NCBI RefSeq assembly: GCF_036884655.1
Contig: NC_088348.1
Span: 26,931,501-26,995,500 of the forward strand
Length of the DNA stretch: 64,000 nt
Origin: Musa acuminata AAA Group
Lineage: Eukaryota; Streptophyta; Magnoliopsida; Zingiberales; Musaceae
Direction of reading: 5' to 3'
A model generated the notes under the pieces. It saw nothing but the letters and a program-made list of their open reading frames with translations, made no database searches and was not told where the DNA came from. Within the stretch, counting starts at the first letter, position 1. Every line of letters starts with the position of its first letter. Shown here piece by piece: positions 36,867-48,100 of this stretch. The position numbers and the translations under genes were made by a program.

Positions 36867-39800
36867 CTGCTTATAAGTCTCCCCTTTTTATGAATTTATT
36901 TGGCTATCATTTCCCTGCCTATTTGTTATTTACAATTATAGAAGTTCAACTTTCCATTTTTCAAGTTCTTTTGTTAAGGTTCCACAAATCTTCACTATCA
37001 TTTTCGTGATAGCAAAGTACCTTAATTCATCTTCATATTGTCTTAATTGTTTTATAAATGTCGCCTAAATTTTTTCAGTAATCCAATACTTATAATCCAT
37101 TTTCACGAAGAAAACATATGAATTGCTTACTAAAAACTGGAAAGTTGGTTTTGATTCACCAGTTTTAACCCCCATCCTGAGAAGTGGAATAATAAACCAA
37201 AAAATCAACAGAAGAATAGTCTACTTGCTGTTGCTATTTACCTTTGGCTATCTTAATTGCAAATTATGGAGCATATAGAAGGCTAGGCCTAACTATAAAA
37301 CCCCCTCAAGTTTCAAATAGTACCTTTTAATTTTATGTAAAGCATAATGTTCCAACTTAAGAAAACAATATTTCACTTCCTCAAACATTTATTATTTGCA
37401 TAAAAAAGTACTTTATACTCACATGCAATATGCATAATACAACTATTTTACTAAATTTATACTGAATAGAGGAAGATTTAAAAAGTAAAATAAATTATCT
37501 AGGTCATAAAAACTTTGAAACTTACGCTCTTTTGACTTCTTCTATGTTTAAAGGTCCAAATGCTCTCAAACCAAGAGCTAGCCTTTCAGATGTGAATTCT
37601 GGTTGAGCAGAATAATCATTTTCATCATCTGTTTCATATGTCCAATTCCTGCTTTTATGAGAAGTGTGGCCAGAATGACTCCAATGGGAATCTTGAGAAC
37701 TGTGAAAAGACCAATAAGAGAATCGTGTCCCTCCAAATGCAGAATGAAATATATTCTCAACATCGTCATCATCATCATCGTCATCACTTTGATAAAATTC
37801 AAACACTCTTTTCTCTGGAAACATACATAGTCCAAATTAAAAACATCTGAGTTTGAACTAATAGAATTGCAAGAACTAATCACATAGTCCTATCTGTTAG
37901 TGGAACTAGCTTAGCTTATATATATTTGACTACTAAAGCCTATAACTCTCTCCATACTTTTGTGGCTCAAAACACAATTAAGAAACACTAAAAGTTGAAG
38001 CTTGATGAAACTTGATCTCAAAGGTGCATCATCAAGATGAACTTTGACAATTAAACACATTACTACGTAACATAATGATTTTTCTTGTGAAATAACCACA
38101 ACTATCTAGTTATCTTTTATTTCATAAACACATTCTTCACTTGCCTTTTGCTTTAAAATGATACTGTTTCTGATGAAACATCATCATTTTCCTTCACAAC
38201 ACCTCCACAGTCTAGGGATTTTTGAAGCATTATGCAAGTTACATAAATTTATCAACTACAAGTAATTCAGTGTGACTGATTTCATAACTAGGTTCAGCCA
38301 TAAGTAAAGTTTTCTCAAACTATCTATGAAGGCTTCCGAATATTGAGTATTCATAAAGAAGAAGCAGTATTTCACTATTTCCAAACATAGTTGATTCCAA
38401 TCCGGATCAGCTGAGCTGGCTTAGGATCAGCCAATGGCAATCCAATTTCTTCCAAAAAATGTTCAGCCATAAGTAAAGTTTTCTCAAACTATCTATGAAG
38501 GCTTGCGAATATTGAGTATTCATAATGAAGAAGCAGTATTTCCAAACATAGTTGATTCCAATTCGGATCAGCTGAGCTGGCTTAGGATCGGCCAATGGAA
38601 ATCCAATTTCTTCTAAAAAATCAGACAGATATAGGCAAGGTTTTTAATTTCGAACCGTACTGATGTACCAAGCCTTGCTCGGTATGGTATGTATCGGCAT
38701 ATACCAAGCGATACATATCGGCATAATGAGCGATACATACCGACGTATCGAGTTAGGATAGAGTTTTTAAGTTAGAAATAAATATACATTTAGTATAGTT
38801 TTAGCAAAACTAATGAAAATCAATGATTTAAAAAGCACTAGGCGCCAAGGTCCAAAAACGCCCGAGGCGCTAGGCGCTCACCCGAGCGAAGCGATGCGCT
38901 AAAATATAAAAATATAAAATATAATTAATAAAATAATATAAAAATATAAAAATATATAATATAATTAATAAAAATTAATAATATTAAATTAAAATAATAT
39001 ATTATTAATCTATTAACAATATTAAAAATTAATCATTTCAAATAAACTTAATAATATTAACATTTAACACAGTATACGTATACTGTTAAAAGGAAGTGTA
39101 AAGGGGTGCTGAGCCTGCTGACTGAGAAAAGAGGAAGCGGCGAGCGGCAGCGAAAGCGGGAGCGGCGAGTATCGGGAGGCGCGAGCGGCGACAACGGCAG
39201 CGTTTGCGAGCAGCGGCAGCGTTTGCGAGCAGCGGCAGCGGGAGCAAGAGTGGGAGCAGGAGCGGTGAGCAGCGAGAGGCGCGAGCGACGACAGTGGCAA
39301 CGTTTGCGAGCAGTGGTAGCGGGAGCGGCAAGAGGCGCGAGCAGCGACAGCGATAGCGTTTGCGAGCGGCGACAGCGGCAACGTTTGCGAGTGACGACAG
39401 CGGCGAGCAGCGTGATCAGGATCGGCAGCGGCGAGGGTTAGGGTTCGTTTGCCACTTATATCAGTTTTAGTTGGTTCGATTGAACCAACTAACCATCATA
39501 GAGCGAACCAGACCTAAAATCTTGGTTCGGTCGCCTTAGTTAACCCAGGCGCTCACCCGAAGTGCCCAGCGCCTGGGCTCGGGCGAGCGCCCAGGCGACG
39601 CCTATTTGAAGCGCGCCGCCTGGGAGATTAGCGAGGCGCTCGGGCCTCGCCTCGCCTCGCCCGAGTGCCTAGGCGAGTGCCCGAGCGCCTTTTTAAATCG
39701 CTGATGAAAATTAGGTAAGAATAGTGTCACATTTTTTTTTTTTAGCTTTGAGGAATAACCTTATGCAAGATTCGCAATTTCGATCCGTTCTGGATCGTCC

Positions 39801-39952
39801 TTCCATTAATATTGAATTATCTACAGAAAAATTATTTGAATTGTTTGATTATTTTGTATATAATTTAAACCAAGGATTAAAAGATCGTACCGTATCGAAG
39901 TTTCTACATTCGCTCGGTACGGTATGGTACTGTATGCCGAGCGGTATACCGT

Positions 39953-40013
<61 letters not shown>

Positions 40014-40072
40014 AAATAAAAATTCGACGACGTCGCCTCTTTCTTCTCCCCACGAGGCGATGTTGCCAAAAT

Positions 40073-40118
<46 letters not shown>

Positions 40119-43100
40119 TTTTTTATATATAAATATTTTTATAAAAGGCAACGTCACGTCGCATTTTATAATATATATATACCGTCCGGTAACGGGCGGT
40201 CCGTGTACCAGTCTGCTGACAGACCGGTACGTACTTCCTGTACCGGGCGATATTATTCAAAATTGAAGACCTTGATTTAAACTTTAAGATTCAAATGAAT
40301 TAAGTAATCACATGTGTAGATATACTCTATTCTACCATCAAAATGAATAACAAGTCTTCACGGGTGGTGGATCGGGGTCCTTGATCCTATGTATATGTAT
40401 ATTAATATGATATGTTTGTCAGACCCAATCATGACATTGATCCCACGACATAGTGTATTAAAACACCGTATACCATTGGTGCATCAGTATGGTGATTGCC
40501 GTAGGTTGATCGTCGTGAATCATATGTGTCTGAGGTGGCTCTTGAGGTATATATTGGTGAATGTCATAACTTCTACTTTCGTTACTGATCTGCTGCTTCG
40601 TATCATACTGTTGCTCGGAGAAGTATGACTAACCATCACCGTACTGCTATTGGCTATAAGATTCTCCATAATACAACAACTATGAATACGATGAGCTTCG
40701 TTCTGTGTCTACGTCGTGTAGGCTTTGTTTCATCTGTTGAAAATCATCCACTAGCTTCCTCTTAATCCTTCCAAATTAGCCTCCTAAATTTGATCCAATC
40801 CACAAATCGTTGCTTTGTTGAATTTAGGAGAATGAAAATGTGAGAATAAGAGAGAGATTATGAGTAAAAATGAGCTTAAAAGAGTTTAAGAGAGTGTGAG
40901 AGTAAAATGGATTGAAAAAAGGAAGAGGAAAGGGTTTAAAAACCCTTTAGGATGCCTCCAACGGTCAAATTGACCATTTGAAAACTAATATAAACCGACC
41001 GTTACTGCCCGGAACAGCCTCGTATCACCCGATACGAGGCTAAAAATCCAATACCGCTTGGTAGTGGGCGGTTCGCGTGCCGATAGGTTGACGGACTGAT
41101 ACGTACCGCCTATACCGCACGGTACGGTACGAAATTAAAAACCTCAGATATAGGGAATAGGTCAGAATTGACATGCAATTGGTCCGATTGGTTGATTTTG
41201 GAAAAGTTCAGGTAATCCGACTAGTTTCCGGCCAATTCTAACAAGGAATGTTGTCGATGATCCCCAAATGTAGAGATGGATAGAAGAGGAGGGAGACAAG
41301 CAAAGGAGGAGGGGGGCTTATCTTTTTCTTCACTATCTTTCAACTGATATTTCTTATAAAAATCATTGTCATCACCTCTCTGCCCTACCCAAAAATGCTC
41401 TCAATCATAAATATTCATTAATTTTCTAACTTTCTTTTTCTTATTTTCATATTTTACTAATAAATTATTTTCAGCCCATTCCAACCTTGTCAATCTTATC
41501 CAACAAATCTGGCTGTTACTGAGGTTTTGTTACTGTTCACTATCAGTGCCATTCCAATTTCAACCTATGCAAAAAACAATACACTGTATAACACAAGAAT
41601 GTCCTTACTCTTATTGCTATTAGATTCCCATTGTGGATCATGATAACCATTCTTCATTGCTCCCATGGCCCCATAATGCCTTCTAAACCATGGTGTTTCA
41701 CGAGTTGATGAATTCTGTTCAACTTCATCTCTCCAGCTCTGAGACCTCATGGAATGGAAAGAAAATCAATACTACAACAAATCAAAAGAAATTCTTAACA
41801 TCAAAATCATGCAAGAATTAGTGCATCCTTTGTAAAATAGAAAAACAGTATATGACCCAACCAACAAGTAGTTCAAATGTATTAGTTCATCTATCAAGAT
41901 GTAGAAAGTTTTGACAGAAATGAGAAAAATAATCAAAAGAAAAAGCATATTGTCTATGTCAAAATTTATACTTAAATACTGATTATGAATAGATAGAAAA
42001 CTTTAGCTGCCTAACATAAATTTGATTCCCATGGCCATAAGTATGCCAGCTGAAGAACTTGAATTTTTGAACCGATATAAACTGAAGGTGATCCAGTGCC
42101 TTAAGAAAATTTTCTGGTCACAAAAATATGACAAGTACTTCGGTCACAACAAAAAATAAAATCTAGTGGCAAATTTAACTTCAGTAGATAAGGAAGATGT
42201 GGAATCATAGACGGTTTGGCCTCTCACAAGGTACCAATTATCTACAGTAAGAACAAAATCCTCAAACTCAATGTCAGGGGGCAAAGATTTCATAAATCAT
42301 AATACATGCATAACATGAGTCATGAAGCTTAATGAAGTACACACTACAAGATTAATCCTTTTGGTCTATGTAGAACCTTCAAAAGAAAATTTTCTGGAAC
42401 AATATCTAGCACGTCTTGTCCCAAAACTCCAGGTTAATTGTATAAACAGCATGAATCTCTAAAGGAATAAGTCTTCCACATTTACTATATGGAAATGCAA
42501 TAAGCATGAATCAACTTTGATTGGACGAATATCACATCTCCAGCAATAAGAACGGTAGATGATTTTCTTGAAGATGCAAATGAAATTACCCTCGTCATCA
42601 ATCAATGATTATCTAAACTGCTTGAAACTACCAGTGGTAGGTGTAAGTTGCAAGCATCAGATACAAATTATGAATTTTATATCTCTTCAGTGGCCTTTAA
42701 CATGACAAACCTTGCGGAGGAGGACAGGGATAAAGGTTTTGCTGTGCAGAAGTAAAGCTCAAGATAATCATGGAGATGTTCCCATGCACATGACAGAGAA
42801 AAGAACAAGACAACAATCAGGGATAAAACCATTCAGAATCTATTTGTGCAGAAGACATCCATTCCAAGTCAAGGATACGACAAAGGAAATAAATTCACTT
42901 AAAAGTGCAGGCAGATAGAGAAAAAAGAAATGGTTTGATTTTAAACAGCTCAATTTTGGTGGTACTACAAAAGAAGTGCTGGTAGAATTATGTTCTACAA
43001 AACTCTGTGTGGGGTGTACACTGCATATTTTAGGTAATTAAAGAAATGAGGACAATTAACAACAGTATGGAAAAGTTTCAGATTAAGCAAGCTAAAAGAA

Positions 43101-43394
43101 TGGCTCAACAAAGAGAAACAAAAACAGCCAAAATATTAAGAGTTCGAATGATATTTCTATGAGTTAAAAAATAATAATGACGACAGAGGAGATAAATGTC
43201 AAGAATAATATACCAAACCAACAAGCAAGAAGAAATAAAGATTGCATAAACTAACCTGAAAGAGATACTCTGCATAGTCCGAGAGGTTGCGGACTTGTGT
43301 CCTTTTAGATTCCATCTTTCTCTTCCGTTTGCCATAGTAATTGAATCGCTGAAAGTATCACTTGATAAGAAACAAGATATAGAGAACAGTATAT

Positions 43395-43442
<48 letters not shown>

Positions 43443-43644
43443 GTGTACAAATGTATATATATGTATATATACATATATATATACAAATACATACATATAT
43501 ATATATATACATATATATATACAAATACATACATATATATATATATACATATATATATACAAATACATACATATATATATATACATATATATATACAAAT
43601 ACATACATATATATATATATACATATATATATACAAATACATAC

Positions 43645-43699
<55 letters not shown>

Positions 43700-44739
43700 C
43701 ATATATATATATTTATAAATATTAAAATTCTGTAGAAATAAGGAGTATCCACTTCAAATGTTGTCATAAAATAAGAAACAAAAGGCATGCACAAGACTAA
43801 TCACATTGCAATGTCGTAAATAATGTTTCTTAGATGCTATGATAAACCCAATAATGACTCAGTTGAAATACAATTGGTGGGACTTGAAGGGTTTGGTTGT
43901 CTAGACAAAGGATTAGTTACTAATGAGATTTCACACCAACAAAAGAGAGACTTTGGAACATGGAAGGAGGTTATTTTCTGCATGAAAGAAAGGGGCAAAA
44001 AGGCAAAAAAAACGCTACTTCTGATGTCATTATGTTTAAGATTTTGTCAAATTCATATTTCTGACCAAAAAGGTACGTGCTTCTCAAGCAAAGATTTGGT
44101 ATCCATGCGGGAGACCATGTAATGCTGTTGGTAGTTAACATAGGAATATGCCCATTAGACCCAACACAAGAACCTTGTGATCTCGAAGTAATGCGAAAGC
44201 ACACCATCATAATTTCGTTTGTACGAATCAGAAATCTGTCCCCAAAAGCAAGCAGAGACACAAAGGCATTTTTTCCCAAAGAGATCAAGGATTTTGAGCT
44301 AATTCTTTTTGTGTGTCTTCGAACCGATGCGGCCACTCAATTCATCAAACACATGAAGGGCCAGAATAGGGGATGAAAGACGATCAAAAGGACAAAAACA
44401 AAGATGAAATCAAAGGGGAAAAAAAGCAAGGAAGCATGCATCAGTACTCACGGGGTACCAGTAGTTCTTCCTCCGGCGCTCCAAGACGGGGGTGGAATGG
44501 AAGAAGGAAACGGGCATCGGCGAGAGGGGAGAAACGGGAGAGCCAACGAGAGCGGATCGCAGCACACGATTCATGATCGATTGGGAGAAGATTCGTCGTA
44601 GGAGAGGGAGAGAGCAGAAGGTGAAGAGGCGACCGCCTCTTCTCATCTTCTCAAATCGCGGCGACCGCGAGGGGCCATTTCGGTGCCGGTTTGCTTCTGC
44701 TGCGGCTCCGACGACAGCGGATCGCAGCACACGATTCAT
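35170..44739 (-). CDS. J-domain (DnaJ-like) co-chaperone, probably mitochondrial
   Basis: Deduced J-protein with its J-domain at the C-terminus. Exons: 44739 (or 44571)-44452, 43348-43256, 41738-41609, 37814-37526, 36602-36554, 35265-35170; all phases join. The J-domain is split over the last three exons: [12 protein letters not shown], then [15 protein letters not shown] with the essential HPD, then [16 protein letters not shown]. Such proteins stimulate Hsp70 ATPase. The N-terminus ([14 protein letters not shown] ... FFHSTP) is basic, hydroxylated and free of acidic residues, like a mitochondrial presequence. A DDDDDDDD run lies in exon 4. Length is 258 aa from 44571 or 314 aa from the in-frame upstream ATG at 44739, where the start region is duplicated. 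Introns hold nested transposons and long microsatellites, yet the coding parts look intact. Confidence 0.82.
36798..36862. repeat. Compound (AT)n(GT)n microsatellite
   Basis: An AT run followed directly by about 20 GT units, in an intron of the J-protein gene. Confidence 0.95.
38293..38620. repeat. Tandem duplication of about 165 bp
   Basis: GTTCAGCCATAAGTAAAG begins near 38293 and again near 38460; the units run through CAGCTGAGCTGGCTTAGGAT to a TTCT(T)CCAAAAAAT end. The second copy lacks a short TTTCACTA segment. It sits in intron 3 of the J-protein gene immediately before a transposon insertion. Confidence 0.9.
38821..39703. mobile_element. hAT-type element with GATTTAAAAAG ends
   Basis: 883 bp. 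Ends are CAATGATTTAAAAAGC and, inverted, CAGCGATTTAAAAAGG. The perfect 8-bp target duplication is ATGAAAAT (38813-38820 and 39704-39711). Subterminal regions are rich in AGGCGC, GGCGCT and GCCTAGGCG words. The middle holds a GC-rich minisatellite. It encodes nothing recognisable; the open frames at 39064-39441 are repeat translations. Confidence 0.85.
39120..39430. repeat. GC-rich minisatellite (GCGGCAGCGTTTGCGAGCA-like)
   Basis: Degenerate units built on GCAGCGGCAGCGTTTGCGA, locally spaced 21 bp apart, then GCGACAGCGGCAACGTTTGCGA. It is part of the GATTTAAAAAG-type element. Confidence 0.8.
39871..40274. mobile_element. GGTACC-rich hAT miniature element, copy 5 (nested)
   Basis: 404 bp from CAAGGATTAAAAGATCGTAC to AATTGAAGACCTTG. 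The perfect 8-bp target duplication is ATTTAAAC (39863-39870, 40275-40282). It carries GGTACGGTATGGTAC and ACCGGTACGTAC repeats at its ends and two long (TA)n tracts (about 39957-40010 and 40074-40112) around a short GC-rich core. It is inserted into copy 4 of the same family. Confidence 0.88.
43391..43715. repeat. TA-rich minisatellite and microsatellite in J-protein intron 1
   Basis: ACAAATACATACAT starts at 43483, 43521, 43559, 43595 and 43633, giving a 36-38-bp unit of five copies made of (TA)n and TACA steps, flanked by TATG/TATA tracts. All open frames here are repeat translations. Confidence 0.92.
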
Positions 44740-44882
44740 GTTCTCGCTCCGAGGGCGATTAATGAACCGTCAAAACGGACCGGACCGGGCCACATTGAAC
44801 CCGAATCCGCTCTATTTCCGATTGGGCTTAGCCTATGCACATTGAACCCTGACCCGACTTGGAGATTACGTGGAAAAGAATG

Positions 44883-44924
<42 letters not shown>

Positions 44925-45080
44925 ACTGTTGCAGATATAAAAGAGACAGGGCAGGCGGAACGGCCGGCGGAAGCGCGGGGAGGACCGCCCCAACTCCTTC
45001 ATCCCCTTCCTCCCGTTTGTCGCCTTCCCCTGCCTCCTCCCTTGCCTTCTCCTCCTCCCCCTTCCTGCCTCTTGTCCTCT

Positions 45081-45112
<32 letters not shown>

Positions 45113-45136
45113 TCGCTGAATCCTCCAGGCGTAGAG
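44740..45136. promoter_or_regulatory. Probable bidirectional promoter
   Basis: The J-protein gene (-) and the U-box E3 gene (+) start head to head with under 400 bp between the outermost ATGs (565 bp from the inner one). The gap holds ATTGGGCTTAGCC and CCGGGCCACA, resembling plant TGGGC (site II) elements common in housekeeping and mitochondrial genes, an (AT)n tract at about 44883-44920 and a (CT)n(CG)n leader tract at about 45084-45113. Shared regulation is inferred. Confidence 0.45.
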
Positions 45137-48100
45137 ATGGCGCCCCTCAAGGAGCTTCTCGCGCAGGATAGCTTCTGGACGAGGAGGACGAAGACGAGAC
45201 CCGCAGCAGTAACACGAGCTAAGAGTATGCCGCCTAACCCCGGGGAACGCAAAGGAAAGGCCAGAAGTCATGAAGTCGCCTATGAGAAGTCGAACACTGT
45301 CACACCGCAGGAAGAGGCAGTGTGCTTCGAGGTGGATATGCAGCCAGCAATCTGCGATACTTCAACCCAGGCTGTGGTTTCCATCTTAACCGGCTACGTC
45401 GAAGCCTTCCTCAAGCATGAAAGCTTCCGTGCATCGCTTCGTCGTCGTTGTAACGCTTGCCTCGGCATCGCAAGCGAGCTTGGAGTCTTCGCCGAGCTCG
45501 AAGAAGCCATTGCGATGATAGAGAGGGTGGTTGAAGAGCGCAGGGGCGTGAAGAAACTACCGAAAGTTTCTCTAAAGCTCAGCGTCATCTCAGGGTTCAC
45601 TGCTGGTTTTCCCAGCTCACGTCTCTCAGCGTGCGCCCATCTCTACCTCAGTGTGATCTGCAAGATACGGAAGGAGGATAGGATGACCGCGGATCATCTT
45701 CTCCAGGTCTTCTGCACCGCGCCACTGGAAGCACGGACGATCCTATTACCCGACTTGTGGAACCAGCTTTTCCTTCCACATCTCTCTCATCTGAAGGCAT
45801 GGCATAAAAAAGAAGTGGAATCCATCGCGCAAACGCCGTGCGGGGCGAAGAAGATGAAGCTGCTTGATAAAATGTATGATGATGTGATGAACAGAGGCAC
45901 ACACATCTTTGCAGTTTACTACAAGGAATGGCTTATCGAGGCGAAGAAAGCTCCTTCACTTCCCTCCATTGACGCCCCTTCTGCATCTTCTTCAAGAATG
46001 ATACAACGAGTATCTCATGCAATCCATCGGGACGACGTTTACAGCCCAATGGTGAGCCAAAAGTCCTATGAGGCTGTTCTTGGCCAGTTGAAGAGAATGG
46101 AGGCAGCTAATGAACTGAGAATTAAAGGAAGTGATAGGGAAGAGGAGAGAAAGAAGGAAATTGAAGTGGATCAGAGTGTTTTAGGAGAATATAAGGGATC
46201 CAAGATGATCAATCCTTATTCAGGAAAAAGAGATCATTTAGGTGGAGAATCACAGCAAAGTCAGAGGCTAAATGCATATTCTAATGTAAGTAATCATTTT
46301 AGCTATACTTATCAGTATCCTCTGAAGAATCTCACTGTGAAATCTGATAACAATAACCTACCATATCACGTGTTCACTGTTCTTGCTCCACAGGCTAAAA
46401 CAAATGAGCATACTTTTGGTGAACTGGCACAAGCAATCTTTGAAATGAATGCAGTTGATTGTTCTTCAGCCTGCAACAACTGCCAAGATAACAATGTGAG
46501 TAAACATGTTTTCACTGAATTCTGGACTGATATGACTCCTAATTGGTGGCACATTATGCTGCTTAAACTTAGGTATCATTAAGCAAAGTCCAGATTACAG
46601 AACCTGACTTGAAGAAAACAGCACATTTGTGTAGGAAATCTGATCAAAAATCACCAGTGCAGAGCATTAGGTACTCATCCATTGATCATATTCATCATGA
46701 AATCTTTAAGGAGCTCTCATTTAATGTTATCATAATACTTTTCATAAGCTTAATATTTTCTTCTTTTCCTGATAATCCATATCGATAAGCTCTAGATTAA
46801 GAATCTTCCTTTTTTCTCAGTGCAGAGCCATTTGATGATTGTGAAGACATTGGTTTCTGCTGCATTTTCTCAAATGATTCTAAAGATTATGTGTGTCCCT
46901 TAAAAGGTCAGCTCTTTAAAGAACCTGTAACCATAGAAACTGAGCATATATTTGAGAGTGTGGCCATGAAAGAGTGTCTCAATCAAGCAAAAGCATGTCC
47001 TGTAACAGGACAGCAGCTGAGCTGCCAATCTGTGCCAGATACCAACTCTGTGTTGAATCAATTGGTCGATGGCTGGGTATCTGAGAATTGTTGGAATCTC
47101 CTGATCATTATGGCACAATTAACTAAAAATGAAACTGAAGGAGACAAGAAATCCAAGGATGATTTAGCATTAGAAATCGTTGACAGGCTTCTTGCAGGTT
47201 GTGGCAAAGAGGAACAGATGGAAAATGCAAGAAACCTCATTGCTCTTGGCGGTTTACGATTTCTGATACACAGGTTTGAAACAGGGAGCTTCAATGTGAA
47301 AACGCGTGTCATTGGATTCTTGTTGTGCTGCATCAACGCGAAAGGCTGGTGCAGGAATTACTTGGCAGATAACCTGAAAAGATCTTCTGTTCTTGAGCTT
47401 CTCCATAGCAAGCAAATTAGTGCGAGGACCAATGCAGTGTTACTGCTAATTGAACTGATTTGTTTGAGTAGGTATGTTTGTATGATCAACACTAATGCCT
47501 AATGCCTTATATGCAGCAGCATTTCTTGAACTTCTCTAATGTGTATTTGTTGTTGAAAATTGTACATTACGGTTTGAGTAATTTGAAGAGTAAATTCTGT
47601 GCCAATATGAACTTTCTAAGATTGTCCAATTTGCTTTGAAGGCAGTATTTATGTGTTATTAAACTTATTATGGTCCTCATATGAAACAAATGTTATCATA
47701 GAACTTCAATTGTACTCCTTTGCATATTTTTTGTCAGTTAATCTAGATTAGTTTCATCATGAATTGTAGGTTATATATATCTAGTTGAGCCTTGGAGGCA
47801 TTACCATTGCTTGCAATTTGCCAACGTCTTCTGATCATTCTTTTTATTTCTGCACATCACAGAAGAAGAGACATCACATCATTCTTAAGTGGGTTGCTGA
47901 AGGAGACAATTGCAAACACAATGCATGCGTTGCTTGTGCATCTTTATAGCTTACCAGCACAAGAAAAAGCTTTGGTTGCTGTTCTTCTGCTTCATTTTGA
48001 TCTTGTGGTATGATCATTGACTACATTTCTTTTCTAGATTTAATGCATGTTTAGTGGGCACTACATATAGCTCTGACTACTATTGTTAATTAAAAACATC

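Larger units (their letters stand above)
38636..41146 (-). mobile_element. Large GGTACC-rich hAT element with nested insertions, copy 4
   Basis: 2,511 bp, starting CAAGGTTTTTAATTTCGAAC and ending CGAAATTAAAAACCTCA. The 15-bp core AGGTTTTTAATTTCG is a perfect terminal inverted repeat. Flanked by the 8-bp direct repeat GATATAGG (38628-38635, 41147-41154). Two younger elements are nested inside, each with its own target duplication; without them the core is about 1.2 kb. The part at about 40270-40750 is the inverted counterpart of 3618-4115 in the hAT pseudogene tail, so the element reads on the minus strand. No intact transposase. Located in intron 3 of the J-protein gene. Confidence 0.85.

Noticed and set aside
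37522..37824. Start of a separate 100-aa minus-strand gene at [10 protein letters not shown]
   Set aside because: The first residues are intron sequence with an acceptor TTTCCAG; the frame is exon 4 of the J-protein gene.
39064..39441. Leu/Pro/Ala-rich and Arg/Gly-rich frames on both strands
   Set aside because: Repeat translation of the GC-rich minisatellite in a miniature element.
43105..43794. Long open frames rich in Tyr and Ile (up to 229 aa)
   Set aside because: They are translations of the TA/TACA satellite in several frames at once.
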